Source: Planctomycetota bacterium
GTDB lineage: Bacteria; Planctomycetota; UBA1135; UBA2386
Assembly: GCA_025459175.1 (NCBI GenBank)
Contig: JALORC010000025.1
Location: 1-61,620, forward strand
DNA length: 61,620 nucleotides
Direction: 5' to 3'
Shown: one piece after another, positions 28,501 through 37,002 of the stretch
How positions within the stretch are numbered: position 1 is the first letter of the stretch
How the letters are laid out: each line of letters begins with the position of its first letter
The notes under the pieces: model-generated
What the model was told of the DNA's origin: nothing
Databases searched by the model: none
Seen by the model: the letters and a program-made list of their open reading frames with translations, nothing else
Made by a program: the position numbers and the translations under genes

Positions 28501-29380
28501 CCTGAATCACATCGTCTCGGCGACGCTGTTCCCGCTGCCGGACCGACTGGCGGAGCTGCGCGCGATCAACGAACAGATCGAGGCCGGAGAGCCGATGTTC
28601 CGCGACCACCTTCGCGAGGTGCGGCGCGCGAGTCGGCTGCTGGCCGGGGACACCACCGCGATCGCCGCGGATGCGGTGGCGGCCGGCACCGCGTCGTTGC
28701 CCGTCGATCCGGACTTCTGGTTGCGCCTGTTGCTCACCACCGAGAACGACGACGTGCGACGCGCGGCGTGGGAGCGTCTGGAACCCGAAGCGCTCGCGGC
28801 CGGATCGCTGCGCACGCTCGAAGCCGCCGTGCGCGGTGGGCTCGCGGTGCCCGCGGCGTTCGCCGCCCGGTTGCCGACGGCGGCCTCGGCGGCACGACTG
28901 TGGTGGCGCGCCAACGCCTCGGCGATCGCACTCGCTGTCGCCAACGTCGTGGTCGTTCTGATCGCGCTGGTCGGTCTGTGCCGCGGCCGTGCACGGCGAC
29001 GCTTCGCCGGCGGATTCCTGCTGCTCGCCGGCTGGGCGATGACCGGATGGAGCCTCTGGTGGGATGGCACCGAGTGGACCCCGGTCTGGCTCGGCCACGC
29101 GCTGCACGTGGTCGGGTGCATCGCGCTGTGTCTGGACCGCCGCGGCCTGCTGTCGCTGCTGACGGTGTTGTGGTGGGTGGGGGCGACGATTGCCCACGCC
29201 ACCGGGCAGCTCGCGAACCCGATCGTGGTGTGGGCGATCGCCGTGCTGCTGCTCGTCTGCCAGAACCTTCAGCTCGCCGGTGCCCCGAGCCGCAGATCGG
29301 CGACCGGCCGCCGGCGGTCGAATATGGCGGGTAGCGGAGTGCCGGAAAGCGTTTCAAAAAAGACAATAACGATCAGGTGA
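25550..29380 (+). CDS. Large transmembrane Ser/Thr protein kinase with C-terminal membrane bundle
   Basis: 1276 residues from the GTG at 25550, overlapping the sigma gene. Kinase domain about 75-345: LGRGGMGVVYRVRQR (about 80), lysine in AVKVLRPG (104), HRDLKPANIL (about 196), VDFGLAR (about 216), GTPGYMSPEQALGE. One transmembrane helix at about 367-390 (VVAATAVVLMVLAFGWWFVL) precedes a long extracytoplasmic region of about 700 residues with no recognised domain. The C-terminus returns to the membrane with about five helices (about 1122-1242, for example ALAVANVVVVLIALVGLC and LLSLLTVLWWVGATIA). The last 15 or so residues (SVSKKTITIR) come from an AT-rich stretch, and the stop lies inside the first dyad repeat before the next gene, so the natural C-terminus may have been altered by an insertion. 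Confidence 0.9.
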   Translation: MSGDREEQIGRLCVELAAALAAHESIDVGAWAQRFELSESEVQRSIAALAAIRDALDDDALPGASNPLPPPDLPDDYELLGELGRGGMGVVYRVRQRSLDRELAVKVLRPGEPWFGDAVARFEREAKSLARLRHRHIVSVHEVGRSDGLVWFSMDYIAGETLATRLEHGPLMPSEAVRLLRQVASAIAFAHGKGVVHRDLKPANILIDRAGDAFVVDFGLARDLAAGAGLGAATLSGQLLGTPGYMSPEQALGERARIGEASDVYALGVVLYECLTGAAPFAGLPLAQLMHAVIERDPLPVRRRNGKVPVDLEVICDKAMRKRPEHRYATVQAFAEDLERFAIGREILARRRSVFARMAKVFGRNRRAVVAATAVVLMVLAFGWWFVLPAVLRRQGVAMAERLHLAGNAAAAATVYRDALAGLDAGALSPRDRLGYVRVLNDAAGTMYLRGADADAKTAAELADEAARVAASAPDDPRGIFVGDAAAEVAQLSYERRRNAALRGDLGAASCSATAFDVELAADRRAAAADTDRLLDVVQQEFLAKPATMQWCASFVDVLAVQHRLPDPVRARVHRLARVYGEFATDTALDPLLQPGGLLDRLVALAADRKLPLDTRRSAAAMFHRFGWLPFLCDWRQFRSGSSSWPECVVEAPDLDWLVGAWRELQGLDRLAAHRRRAQLVAERLLAASAPLDLGNHALHGLDLRQWLREHSGLYRTDRDHLASWLRERALGDPRQWLLDTIGWRIAPDAVRAIDVLARLRRGDPHRESLLRLLELVAPAGTPIPHVTAVWNQAALARWEVALNDRPDLRRRLRVALFVMIDGAPTPALAWQHQAVISPDAAIELLDEVAMELPFPNAYLGRRLPGEWLRQDATTPRFGGRAQVEWDGQQLALRAEGGLRTGEVGTRREMIPAENRVPEGLVGFVGGSRVRDQAGSASLTSFTLMTLRPLDESAEAWASARWRDEVAASLSRLAGDGVRFAVHNLNHIVSATLFPLPDRLAELRAINEQIEAGEPMFRDHLREVRRASRLLAGDTTAIAADAVAAGTASLPVDPDFWLRLLLTTENDDVRRAAWERLEPEALAAGSLRTLEAAVRGGLAVPAAFAARLPTAASAARLWWRANASAIALAVANVVVVLIALVGLCRGRARRRFAGGFLLLAGWAMTGWSLWWDGTEWTPVWLGHALHVVGCIALCLDRRGLLSLLTVLWWVGATIAHATGQLANPIVVWAIAVLLLVCQNLQLAGAPSRRSATGRRRSNMAGSGVPESVSKKTITIR

Positions 29381-29424
29381 CCAGTTTGCTGGTCACTTGG
29401 ACCGATGACCAGTAAACTGGTCAC
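29378..29424. repeat. Twin palindromic repeats TGACCAGT-N3-CTGGTCAC before the ATPase gene
   Basis: Two 19-base copies lie at 29378-29396 (centre TTG) and 29406-29424 (centre AAA), 28 bases apart start to start. Each is a dyad with arms of 7-8 bases. They sit 31 bases before the ATG of the AAA ATPase and overlap the stop codon of the kinase gene, next to a locally AT-rich segment (about 29350-29375). A tandem operator for a dimeric regulator, or the end of a mobile unit, are both plausible. I see no transposase. Confidence 0.75.
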
Positions 29425-29454
29425 TCGCTCGATGGCCCGGCCAGAGCACACGCC

Positions 29455-30642
29455 ATGGAAGCCTCGGAACTGCTGGCGATCGCCGCCGACTGGAGCCACT
29501 GGGACCGGCCGCCGCGCGCCTTCGTGCCGCGGCGCGTGCAGCTGCCGCACGAGCTGTCGCCCGAACTCGCGTTGGTCGTGCAGGGTGTGCGCCGCTGCGG
29601 CAAGTCGACGCTGCTGACCCAGCTGGTCGAACGGTACGGGCTCGATCGCCAGCACTGCTTGTTCTTCAACTTCGAGGACCCGCGGCTGGCTGGCTCCCTG
29701 CAGCACGCCACCCTGCAGGCGTTGGTCGATGCGTTCGAGGCGCGCCTCGGCGGCCTGCCCGGCACCTACTTCTTCGACGAGATCCAGCGCGTCGACGGTT
29801 GGCAACGCTGGCTGCGCAAGCAGCTCGACCTGCCGCGCGGTCGCCGTTTCGTCGTCACCGGCTCCAATGCGCATCTGTTGTCCGGTGAACTCGCGTCGCA
29901 GCTGACCGGGCGCCACCTCCGTGTCGAGCTGCAACCGTTCGACTTCGAGGAGTTCCGGACCGCGCGGCCCGGCGCGACCGTCGAGGACTATCTCGCCACG
30001 GGCGGGTTCCCCGCGGTGGTCGCGTCGAGCGAGGGAGAGCAGCTGCTGCGTGCGTACTTCGACGACATCGTCGAGCGCGACGTGCGCGAGCGAGTGGGCG
30101 CGCGTTCGAGCCGGCCCTTGCGGCAACTGGTGCAGATGCTGTTCGAGAGCGCGGGGGCCGAACTCAGCGTGCGTCGGATCAGCGCCGCGCTCGATCTGTC
30201 GACCGACACGACGAGTCTCTACCTCGACGCGGTGGCCAACGCGTATCTGGCGTTCCCGTGTCCGTTGTTCGCGTGGTCGACGCGCAAGCAGAGCCTGCGC
30301 AACAAGAAGTGGTACCCGATCGACAACGGACTGCGGCGCGCATCGATCGTTCGCGGCGGCGCCGATCGCGGCAAGCAACTCGAGTGCGCGACGTTCCTGC
30401 TGCTGAAGCGACGCTACCGGCAGGTGTGCTATTGGCGCGGGCGCGGTGAGATCGACTTCGTCGTCGAGCAGGCCGGCGCGCCGATTCCGGTGCAGGTCAG
30501 CCTCGACGGGCCGCAGGAACGGCATCATCGCGCGCTCGACGAGTTCCAAGGTCTGCACCGGCAGGCGGGGGAAGCGGTGTTCGTCGATCTGCAGGCCTTC
30601 GTCGACGGCGTGCCGCAGCTGCCCGGCGACGGCGTCAGCTGA
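29455..30642 (+). CDS. AAA ATPase with DUF4143-type C-terminal domain
   Basis: 395 residues. Walker A is VVQGVRRCGKSTLLTQL (about 41-57), Walker B TYFFDEIQRVDGW (about 103) and the sensor region RFVVTGSNAHLLSGEL (about 133). The C-terminal half has the DUF4143 pattern: LSVRRISAALDLSTDTTSLY (winged-helix-like), WYPIDNGLRRA and the nuclease-fold remnant GEIDFVVEQAGAPIPVQVS, with the family's QVS in place of the EVK of active nucleases. Members are widespread in prokaryotes, horizontally mobile and of undefined role. It is preceded by twin palindromes, and its 3' end overlaps the convergent gene by 8 bases. Confidence 0.9.
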   Translation: MEASELLAIAADWSHWDRPPRAFVPRRVQLPHELSPELALVVQGVRRCGKSTLLTQLVERYGLDRQHCLFFNFEDPRLAGSLQHATLQALVDAFEARLGGLPGTYFFDEIQRVDGWQRWLRKQLDLPRGRRFVVTGSNAHLLSGELASQLTGRHLRVELQPFDFEEFRTARPGATVEDYLATGGFPAVVASSEGEQLLRAYFDDIVERDVRERVGARSSRPLRQLVQMLFESAGAELSVRRISAALDLSTDTTSLYLDAVANAYLAFPCPLFAWSTRKQSLRNKKWYPIDNGLRRASIVRGGADRGKQLECATFLLLKRRYRQVCYWRGRGEIDFVVEQAGAPIPVQVSLDGPQERHHRALDEFQGLHRQAGEAVFVDLQAFVDGVPQLPGDGVS

Positions 30643-31399
30643 CCGCCGCGCCGAGTCGCAGATCGGCGACCAGCGGCAGGTGATCCGATGCGGTGCGCGC
30701 GCCCTTGCTGCGCGGGAACGCGAGGTGCACGAGCTCGAGATCGCCGCGCACGTAGAACGAGTCGAGCGCACGCACCGGCGCCCAGGCCGGGAACGTGCGC
30801 ACCGAGCGCGCCGGACCGCGGAACCCGGCCGGCTCGAGGTGGAGCTTGCCCAGCGTGCCCCAGACGTCGTTGAAGTCGCCGGCGACCACACACGGCGTCG
30901 CGGCGTGCATGCCGCGCAGCGGCTCGACCGCCAGCAGTTGCTGTAGCTGCGCGCGCCGTTCGCGTTCGCCGAGGCCGAGGTGCAGCGCGAACACGTGCAG
31001 CGTGCGGGTGCCGGTGCCGACCTCGAGCCTCAGCTCGGCGTGCAGGCCGCTGCGCGGCTTCTTGCCGGGCAGCGTCAGGTCGACGTTGCTGGTGCGCAGG
31101 ATCGGCGACCGGCTCAGGATCGCGTTGCCGTACTCACCGCGCCGCGGGCCGAAGCGCACGTTGACGAAGTAGCTGCGGTGCGGCATGCCGAGCGCATCGC
31201 CGAGCACGTCGACCTGGCGGCAGCTGCCGTACCAGCGCGCGTTCTGCGCGACTTCCTGCAGCAGGATCACGTCGGGGGCCGCGGCGGCGAGCACGGCGGC
31301 GGTGCGGGCCGGGTCGTGGCGACGATCGAGCCCGCCGGTGCACTTGTGCACGTTCCAGCTGACGATGCGCAACGTCGGTTCGGGGCTCAGTGACAACAC
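30635..31399 (-). CDS. Endonuclease/exonuclease/phosphatase-family protein
   Basis: 254 residues from a GTG at 31397-31399, chosen as the first start that keeps the domain intact. It overlaps the end of the SafE-like gene by 13 bases, so it is probably translated by coupling. The EEP fold is seen in LRIVSWNVHKCTGG (start of the domain), VILLQEVAQNARWYG (metal-binding Glu), LHVFALHLGLGERER, TPCVVAGDFNDVW and the terminal ASDHLPLVADL (catalytic Asp-His). These enzymes cleave phosphodiesters (nucleic acid, phosphoinositide or lipid). The substrate here is unknown. Confidence 0.88.
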   Translation of the reverse strand: MLSLSPEPTLRIVSWNVHKCTGGLDRRHDPARTAAVLAAAAPDVILLQEVAQNARWYGSCRQVDVLGDALGMPHRSYFVNVRFGPRRGEYGNAILSRSPILRTSNVDLTLPGKKPRSGLHAELRLEVGTGTRTLHVFALHLGLGERERRAQLQQLLAVEPLRGMHAATPCVVAGDFNDVWGTLGKLHLEPAGFRGPARSVRTFPAWAPVRALDSFYVRGDLELVHLAFPRSKGARTASDHLPLVADLRLGAAVS

Positions 31400-32028
31400 G
31401 ACTCTCCCTGCATCGACACGATGCCGCGCCAGATCAAGGTGCCGGCGGCGCCGAGCATCGCCACGCGCTGCACCCAGTACAGCGTGCGCGGACCGAACCG
31501 CTGGGCGAGGCGCCCGACCTGCGTCTGCGCCAGCATCAGCAGCGGCAGCGAACCGAGCGCGAAGCCCAGCATCGAACCGCCGCCGGCCAACGGCGAACCG
31601 GCGAGCGCTGCCCCGGCGCACGCGGCCCACAGGAGCCCGCACGGCAGCAGTGGCGTCACCACGCCGAGTGCACCGGCGCGCAGGCTCGGCGACCAGGTGC
31701 GCGTCCTGCTCATCGCGCGCTTCAGCGTGTCGCCGAGGCCGGGGATCGCGATCGCGCCGCGTTCGCCGAGCAGCGCCAGCACGATCAGTCCGGCCGCGAG
31801 CACGAACGCGACCCACGCGGTCGGCGTGCCGAGCTCTCTGGTCCCGAGTGCGGAGCCGAGCCCACCCAGTGCTACGCCGACTGCCCCATACGAAACAGTG
31901 CGACCGAAGTGATACGCAAGCGCACCCTTGGCTCCTCCCTGGAAGGCCAGGGCGAGCGGTCCGCACATGCACGCGCAGTGCACCGAGTTGGCGGCGCCGA
32001 AAACGAAACTTTCGAACCAGGGTGTCAT
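31387..32028 (-). CDS. SafE/TauE-type membrane protein of cbb3 oxidase biogenesis
   Basis: 213 residues from the ATG at 32026-32028. Six or so transmembrane helices, starting with the diagnostic SVHCACMCGPLALAF that is typical of the sulfite-exporter-like proteins encoded next to cbb3 oxidase genes and thought to handle copper. A second cysteine motif, LLPCGLLWAACAG, lies mid-protein, and the C-terminus ends with CCH. The gene diverges from ccoI across a very short gap and is read together with the downstream phosphodiesterase-fold gene. Its role in oxidase assembly is inferred from context. Confidence 0.87.
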   Translation of the reverse strand: MTPWFESFVFGAANSVHCACMCGPLALAFQGGAKGALAYHFGRTVSYGAVGVALGGLGSALGTRELGTPTAWVAFVLAAGLIVLALLGERGAIAIPGLGDTLKRAMSRTRTWSPSLRAGALGVVTPLLPCGLLWAACAGAALAGSPLAGGGSMLGFALGSLPLLMLAQTQVGRLAQRFGPRTLYWVQRVAMLGAAGTLIWRGIVSMQGESCCH

Positions 32029-32038
32029 TGCGATCCTC

Positions 32039-34453
32039 GTGAGCGTCCGACCAGCAGTCTCTGCTGACGAACCCCTCGCTCGCCCCCGCATTTCAGCGGA
32101 GGTGGCGACAAAGATCGAGACGGGAGACGGGCGGTGTACGCACTGTGGCCTCATCGTGCCGGACGAACGGCGTAGCAGTGCGTTCTGCTGTGCCGGCTGC
32201 GAGGCGGTGCACGGACTGCTCGCCGAGGAAGGCCTGCTGCGGTTCTACGATCTCGGCGGTCGCGCGACCGGCGCGGTCGGCAGCGTGCCGCGGCTGCCGG
32301 TGTTCGACTGGCTCGCCGAGCTCGAACAGCGCTTCGCCAGCGGCGACACCGTGCGCCTCGTGCTCGACGTGCAGGGCCTGCGCTGCGCGGCGTGCGTGTG
32401 GCTGCTGCAGACGGTGTGGAAGCGGGTTCCGGGTGGCATCGACCTGCGCATCGCGCCGTCGCTGGGGCAGGCGACGCTGGTCTACCGCCGCGACAGCGGT
32501 GCGGCGGCGGTGTTCCTGCAGAAGGCGGCGAGCCTCGGTTACCCGATGGCGCCGCCGAGCCGGCAGGTGGTCCGCGACACCGGGCTGCTGGTGCGGCTCG
32601 GCATCTGTGTCGCGATCGCGATGAACGCGATGATCCTCGCGGTCAGCCTCTACTTCGGGCTCGACACCGCGGTCGCCGACAGCTCGCTGCGTGGGCTGTT
32701 CGGCTGGGTGCTGCTCGGCCTCGGCACCGCCAGCGTGGTGGTCGGTGGGCCGGTGTTCTTCCGCACCGCCTGGTCGGGCCTGCGCGCTGGCGTCGTGCAC
32801 ATGGATCTGCCGATCTCGCTCGGCCTGCTGCTGGCATGGGCCGGCTCGGTGCACGGCCAGCTCACGGGTGGCGCGACCTACTTCGACACCGTCGCGATCT
32901 TCATCGCGTTCATGCTCGGCGGCCGGTTCCTGCAGCAGCGCACGCTGAGCCAGAGCCGCGACCAGGTGCTCGCCGACGACGGCGCCGAACATCTGCGCGC
33001 GCGGCGCATCGCCGACGGGGTGCTGAGCCAGGTGCCGGTGCAGCAGCTGCGCGCCGGCGACCGGCTGTTGCTGGCGCCCGGCGACCTGGTGCCGGTGCGG
33101 GTCGCGCTGCTCGAAGGCAGCGGCAGCTTCTCGCTCGACTGGATCAACGGCGAGAGCGAGCCGCGCGCGTTCGCGGCCGGCGAGGAAGTGCCGGCCGGTG
33201 CGTTCCATGCCGGCCAGCAGGCGGTGCAGGTCGAGGTGCGCGGCGACTATCTCGGCTCCGGGCTGGCCCAGTTGCTCGGCCAGGATCCGGGCGATCGTGA
33301 GGACACCCGCGGCCGGGTGCGCTTCTGGCACCTGCTGAATCGCAACTACGCGGTCGGCGTGTTGCTGGCGGCGTCGCTCGGTGCCCTGCTCTGGGCCTTC
33401 ATCGATCCGAGCAAGGCGCTGCCGGTCGCGATCTCGGTGCTGGTGATCACCTGCCCGTGCGCGATGGGGATCGCGACGCCGTTGGCGTTCCACCTGGCGC
33501 TGGCGTTGCTGCGGCGCAAGGGCGTGTTCGTGCGCACGCGCAGCCTGCTCGACAAGGTGCGCTGCGTGCGCAAGGTCGTGTTCGACAAGACCGGCACGGT
33601 GACGTTCGGAGGTCTGCGCGCCGAGGCGGAGCAGCCGGTGCCGGCGAACGTGCTGCCGGTGTTGGCGACGATGGTCGCGTCGAGCAATCACCCGGTCAGC
33701 CAGGCGGTGCTGCTGAGCCTGCCGGCGGTGCCGTTCCGCGCCGAACTGGCGGTGCACGAACAGCCCGGCGCCGGCCTCGAATGCGAGGACGGCGGCGCGC
33801 GGTGGCGGTTCGGCGGGCGCAGCTGGTGTGGCCTGCCGGCGCAGGCCGGGGGTCGACGCGAAGTCGTGCTGGCTCGCGATGGCGAACACGTGGCGACGTT
33901 CCTGCTCGACGAGGACTTCCGCGCCGGTGCTGCCGACGAGGTCAGGGCGCTGCAGGCGCGTGGCCTCGACGTGCACCTGCTGTCCGGCGATCGCCAGGAT
34001 CGCGTGCAACGCGCGGCGGCGCTGCTCGGCGTGCCGGCGACGATGGCGCAAGGTGGCATGTCGCCGGCCGACAAGGCGGCAGCGGTCGAAGCACTCGATC
34101 GCGATGACGTGATGATGGTCGGCGACGGCCTCAACGACGCGCCGGCGTTCGCCGCCTCGTTCTGCGCCGGCACGCCGGCGATGGATCGCCCGGTGCTGCC
34201 GGCGCGCGCCGACTTCTGCTTCCGCGGCGCGCAGGCCGGTGCCGTGCAGACGCTGTTCGGCGTCGCCGACCTGCACGCCGGCGTCGTGCGCACCAATCTC
34301 GGACTGGCGCTGTTCTACAACGCGACCACGCTGGTGCTGTGCTTCGGCGCCGCGATGACCCCGGTCCTGTGCGCGGTGCTGATGCCGATCAGCTCGCTCG
34401 CCCTCGTCCTCCACACCAGCGTGCGCTTCCGACGCGCGCGGAGCCGTTCATGA
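32039..34453 (+). CDS. ccoI: Copper-translocating P-type ATPase CcoI/FixI
   Basis: 804 residues from the GTG at 32039. A GTG at 32102 or an upstream ATG at 31928 are alternatives, so the start is uncertain. An N-terminal cysteine module CTHCG and FCCAGC (about 33-54) is followed by a heavy-metal-associated domain with GLRCAACVW (about 113). The core P1B-ATPase motifs are present: TCPCAMGIATPL (about 470), DKTGTVTF (about 515) and VGDGLNDAPAF (about 693). This arrangement, together with CcoS immediately downstream, marks the copper exporter that supplies CuB for cbb3 oxidase. The stop overlaps the ccoS ATG (ATGA). Confidence 0.92.
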   Translation: MSVRPAVSADEPLARPRISAEVATKIETGDGRCTHCGLIVPDERRSSAFCCAGCEAVHGLLAEEGLLRFYDLGGRATGAVGSVPRLPVFDWLAELEQRFASGDTVRLVLDVQGLRCAACVWLLQTVWKRVPGGIDLRIAPSLGQATLVYRRDSGAAAVFLQKAASLGYPMAPPSRQVVRDTGLLVRLGICVAIAMNAMILAVSLYFGLDTAVADSSLRGLFGWVLLGLGTASVVVGGPVFFRTAWSGLRAGVVHMDLPISLGLLLAWAGSVHGQLTGGATYFDTVAIFIAFMLGGRFLQQRTLSQSRDQVLADDGAEHLRARRIADGVLSQVPVQQLRAGDRLLLAPGDLVPVRVALLEGSGSFSLDWINGESEPRAFAAGEEVPAGAFHAGQQAVQVEVRGDYLGSGLAQLLGQDPGDREDTRGRVRFWHLLNRNYAVGVLLAASLGALLWAFIDPSKALPVAISVLVITCPCAMGIATPLAFHLALALLRRKGVFVRTRSLLDKVRCVRKVVFDKTGTVTFGGLRAEAEQPVPANVLPVLATMVASSNHPVSQAVLLSLPAVPFRAELAVHEQPGAGLECEDGGARWRFGGRSWCGLPAQAGGRREVVLARDGEHVATFLLDEDFRAGAADEVRALQARGLDVHLLSGDRQDRVQRAAALLGVPATMAQGGMSPADKAAAVEALDRDDVMMVGDGLNDAPAFAASFCAGTPAMDRPVLPARADFCFRGAQAGAVQTLFGVADLHAGVVRTNLGLALFYNATTLVLCFGAAMTPVLCAVLMPISSLALVLHTSVRFRRARSRS

Positions 34454-34650
34454 GCATCGTGCCGCTGTTGCTGTTCTGCAGCCTGGGCCTCGTGATCGGC
34501 TCGATCGTGCTGTTCGTCTGGTCGGCGCGGCAGGGTGACTGCCACGAGTCCGACCGTCTCTGCCTCCTGCCGCTCGAGGACGACACGACCTCGTCGCCTC
34601 CACCGAGCGGCCCCGTTGCCTCCACCGAAACCTCTCCCGAACCAAGGTAG
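34450..34650 (+). CDS. ccoS: cbb3-type cytochrome oxidase assembly protein CcoS
   Basis: 66 residues, overlapping ccoI by 4 bases. One N-terminal transmembrane helix (VPLLLFCSLGLVIGSIVLFVWSARQG), then the typical acidic motif LCLLPLEDD seen in CcoS/FixS, and a Ser/Pro/Thr-rich tail. CcoS is needed for insertion of haem and copper into the catalytic subunit. The start is fixed by the overlap with ccoI. Confidence 0.88.
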   Translation: MSIVPLLLFCSLGLVIGSIVLFVWSARQGDCHESDRLCLLPLEDDTTSSPPPSGPVASTETSPEPR

Positions 34651-34654
34651 TCGC

Positions 34655-37000
34655 ATGCATTCTGCCACCGTCACCGAAACGCGCCGGGTCGTCTACGACG
34701 ACGCCACCGTGCGCGGCTTCGTCTGGGCGAGCGTCATCTGGGGCGCCATCGGCCTGCTCGTCGGGCTCGTGATCGCGCTGCAGTTGAGCTTCCCGTTCCT
34801 CAGCTTCGACACCTCGTGGCTGACCTTCGGTCGCCTGCGGCCGCTGCACACCAATGCGGTGATCTTCGCGCTGGTCGGCAACATGATGTTCGCCGGCGTC
34901 TACTACAGCACGCAGCGGCTGCTGAAGACGCGCATGGCGTCGGACCTGCTCAGCAAGGTCCACCTGTGGGGCTGGCAGCTGATCATCCTCGGCGCCGCGG
35001 TCACGCTGCCGCTCGGCATCACGCAGAGCAAGGAATACGCCGAACTCGAGTGGTTCCTCGACATCGCGGTGGTGCTGGTCTGGGTCGCGTTCGCGGTCAA
35101 CTTCTTCTGGTCGCTGGCGATCCGCAACGAGAAGAACCTCTACGTCGCGATCTGGTTCTACATCTCGACCGTGCTGACGATCGCGGTGCTCTACATCGTC
35201 AACAACCTGTCGCTGCCGATCACCGGCACCAAGAGCTACGGCGTGTTCGCCGGGGCCCAGGACGCGCTGACGCAGTGGTGGTACGGCCACAACGCGGTCG
35301 CCTTCTTCCTGACGACGCCGATCCTCGGGATCATGTACTACTTCCTGCCGAAGGCGGCGGAGCGACCGATCTTCAGCTACCGGCTGTCGATCGTGCACTT
35401 CTGGGCGCTGGTGTTCATCTACATCTGGGCCGGGCCGCACCACCTGCTCAACACCGCGCTGCCGGACTGGGCGCAGTCGCTCGGCATGCTGTTCAGCCTG
35501 ATGCTGTGGGCGCCGTCGTGGGGCGGCATGCTCAACGGCCTGCTGACGCTGCGCGGCGCCTATCACAAGGTGCGCACCGATCCGGTGCTGAAGTTCTTCG
35601 TCGCCGGCGTGACGTTCTACGGCATGGCGACCTTCGAGGGCCCGCTGCTGTCGATCAAGGCGGTCAGCGGCCTCGCGCACTACACCGACTGGATCATCGG
35701 CCACGTGCACAGCGGTGCGCTCGGCTGGAACGGCTTCATGGCCGCCGGCATGTTCTACTGGCTGGTGCCGAAGCTCTACGGCACCAAGCTGCACAGCACC
35801 AAGCTCGCCGACTACCACTTCTGGCTCGGCATGATCGGCATCCTGATCTACGTCGCGGCGATGTGGGTCTCCGGCATCAGCCAGGGACTGATGTGGCGCG
35901 CCGAGACCGCCGACGGCGGCCTGCAGTACACCGATTGGAGCGCGATGCTGAACAGCCAGCAGATGATGTACTACGTGCGCAGCATCGGCGGCGGGCTCTA
36001 TCTCGTCGGCTGGCTGCTGATGGCCTACAACCTGGTCGTCACCGCGATCTCGGGTCGCGCCGTCACGGTCGAGTCGGAGGTCAGTGTCACCCGCACAGAG
36101 GTCGCGCCGGGTGAGCCGTCGACGCTGGGCATCCTCGGCAGCAAGCCGGTGGTGATCTCGGTGATCGGGATGGTCGCCGCGACGATGTTCGCGATGCCGA
36201 GCATCGGCCTCGCGGTGCTCGGACTCGTGCTGTTGCTCGGGGTGGTCGCGTTCGCGGCGGGCATGCTGTTCAAGTCGACGCATCAGGGCCGGCACACGTG
36301 GCACGAGCGCATCGAGGCGCGGCCGCTGGCGTTCACGCTGCTGACGCTGCTGGCGGTCGTGGTCGGTGGTGTCTACGAACTGCTGCCGGGCCTCGTCACC
36401 GACAAGGCGGTGCCGCTGGCGGCCAACGGCGAAATGTGCGTCAAGCCCTACACGGCGCTCGAACTGACCGGCCGCGACATCTACGTGCGCGAGGGTTGCT
36501 ACGTCTGCCACTCGCAGATGATCCGCCCGTTCCGGGAGGAGCAGCTTCGCTACGGCGCTCCGAGCCGCATCGAGGAGTCCATGTGGGATCACCCGTTCCA
36601 GTGGGGCAGCAAGCGCACCGGGCCCGACCTGGCGCGCGTCGGCACCAAGTACAACGAGGCCTGGCACTGGGACCACATGCAGAACCCGCGCGCGGTGTTC
36701 CCGGCCTCGATCATGCCCGCCTATCCGTGGCTCTACGGCGATCGGGCCGATCAGGCGATCGCCGGTGACAAGATGGCGGTGCTGAAGAAGCTCGGCACGC
36801 CCTACAGCGACGAGCAGCTGCAGGCGGCGGTGGCGGACTACAAGGGCCAGGCAGCGACCGTGGTCGGCAACCTCGCCAGCCAGGGCAAGACCGGCGCCGA
36901 TCCGGACAGCGAGATCGTCGCGCTGATCGCCTACCTGATGCGGCTCGGCCGCAATCTCGAGCCGGTCAAGGGCCAGGCCTCGCTGCAAGGAGGGAAGTGA
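34655..37000 (+). CDS. ccoN: cbb3-type cytochrome c oxidase, fused subunits I and II (CcoNO)
   Basis: 781 residues from the ATG at 34655, with AAGG 5 bases or more upstream. Residues 1-480 are the CcoN core with 12 or so helices and the haem and CuB histidines in FGRLRPLHTNAVIFALVG, WWYGHNAVAFFLT, AGPHHLLNTALPDW and WIIGHVHSGALGWNG. Residues from about 560 form CcoO, with a membrane anchor and the haem site GCYVCHSQMIRPF (about 614) and GPDLARVGTKYNEAWH. In many bacteria the two are separate genes; the fused form is also known in Bacteroidota. The protein reduces oxygen to water with high affinity. Confidence 0.96.
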   Translation: MHSATVTETRRVVYDDATVRGFVWASVIWGAIGLLVGLVIALQLSFPFLSFDTSWLTFGRLRPLHTNAVIFALVGNMMFAGVYYSTQRLLKTRMASDLLSKVHLWGWQLIILGAAVTLPLGITQSKEYAELEWFLDIAVVLVWVAFAVNFFWSLAIRNEKNLYVAIWFYISTVLTIAVLYIVNNLSLPITGTKSYGVFAGAQDALTQWWYGHNAVAFFLTTPILGIMYYFLPKAAERPIFSYRLSIVHFWALVFIYIWAGPHHLLNTALPDWAQSLGMLFSLMLWAPSWGGMLNGLLTLRGAYHKVRTDPVLKFFVAGVTFYGMATFEGPLLSIKAVSGLAHYTDWIIGHVHSGALGWNGFMAAGMFYWLVPKLYGTKLHSTKLADYHFWLGMIGILIYVAAMWVSGISQGLMWRAETADGGLQYTDWSAMLNSQQMMYYVRSIGGGLYLVGWLLMAYNLVVTAISGRAVTVESEVSVTRTEVAPGEPSTLGILGSKPVVISVIGMVAATMFAMPSIGLAVLGLVLLLGVVAFAAGMLFKSTHQGRHTWHERIEARPLAFTLLTLLAVVVGGVYELLPGLVTDKAVPLAANGEMCVKPYTALELTGRDIYVREGCYVCHSQMIRPFREEQLRYGAPSRIEESMWDHPFQWGSKRTGPDLARVGTKYNEAWHWDHMQNPRAVFPASIMPAYPWLYGDRADQAIAGDKMAVLKKLGTPYSDEQLQAAVADYKGQAATVVGNLASQGKTGADPDSEIVALIAYLMRLGRNLEPVKGQASLQGGK

Positions 37001-37002
37001 CC

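Noticed and set aside
29405..29617. Short frame MTSKLVTRSMARPEH starting in the second palindrome
   Set aside because: It overlaps the ATPase gene in another frame and has no Shine-Dalgarno. The start of the frame is only a translation of the palindrome.
34620..34660. Possible FNR-type box upstream of ccoN
   Set aside because: No TTGAT-N4-ATCAA-like sequence is present there or in the ccoI upstream gap, so no FNR site is claimed.
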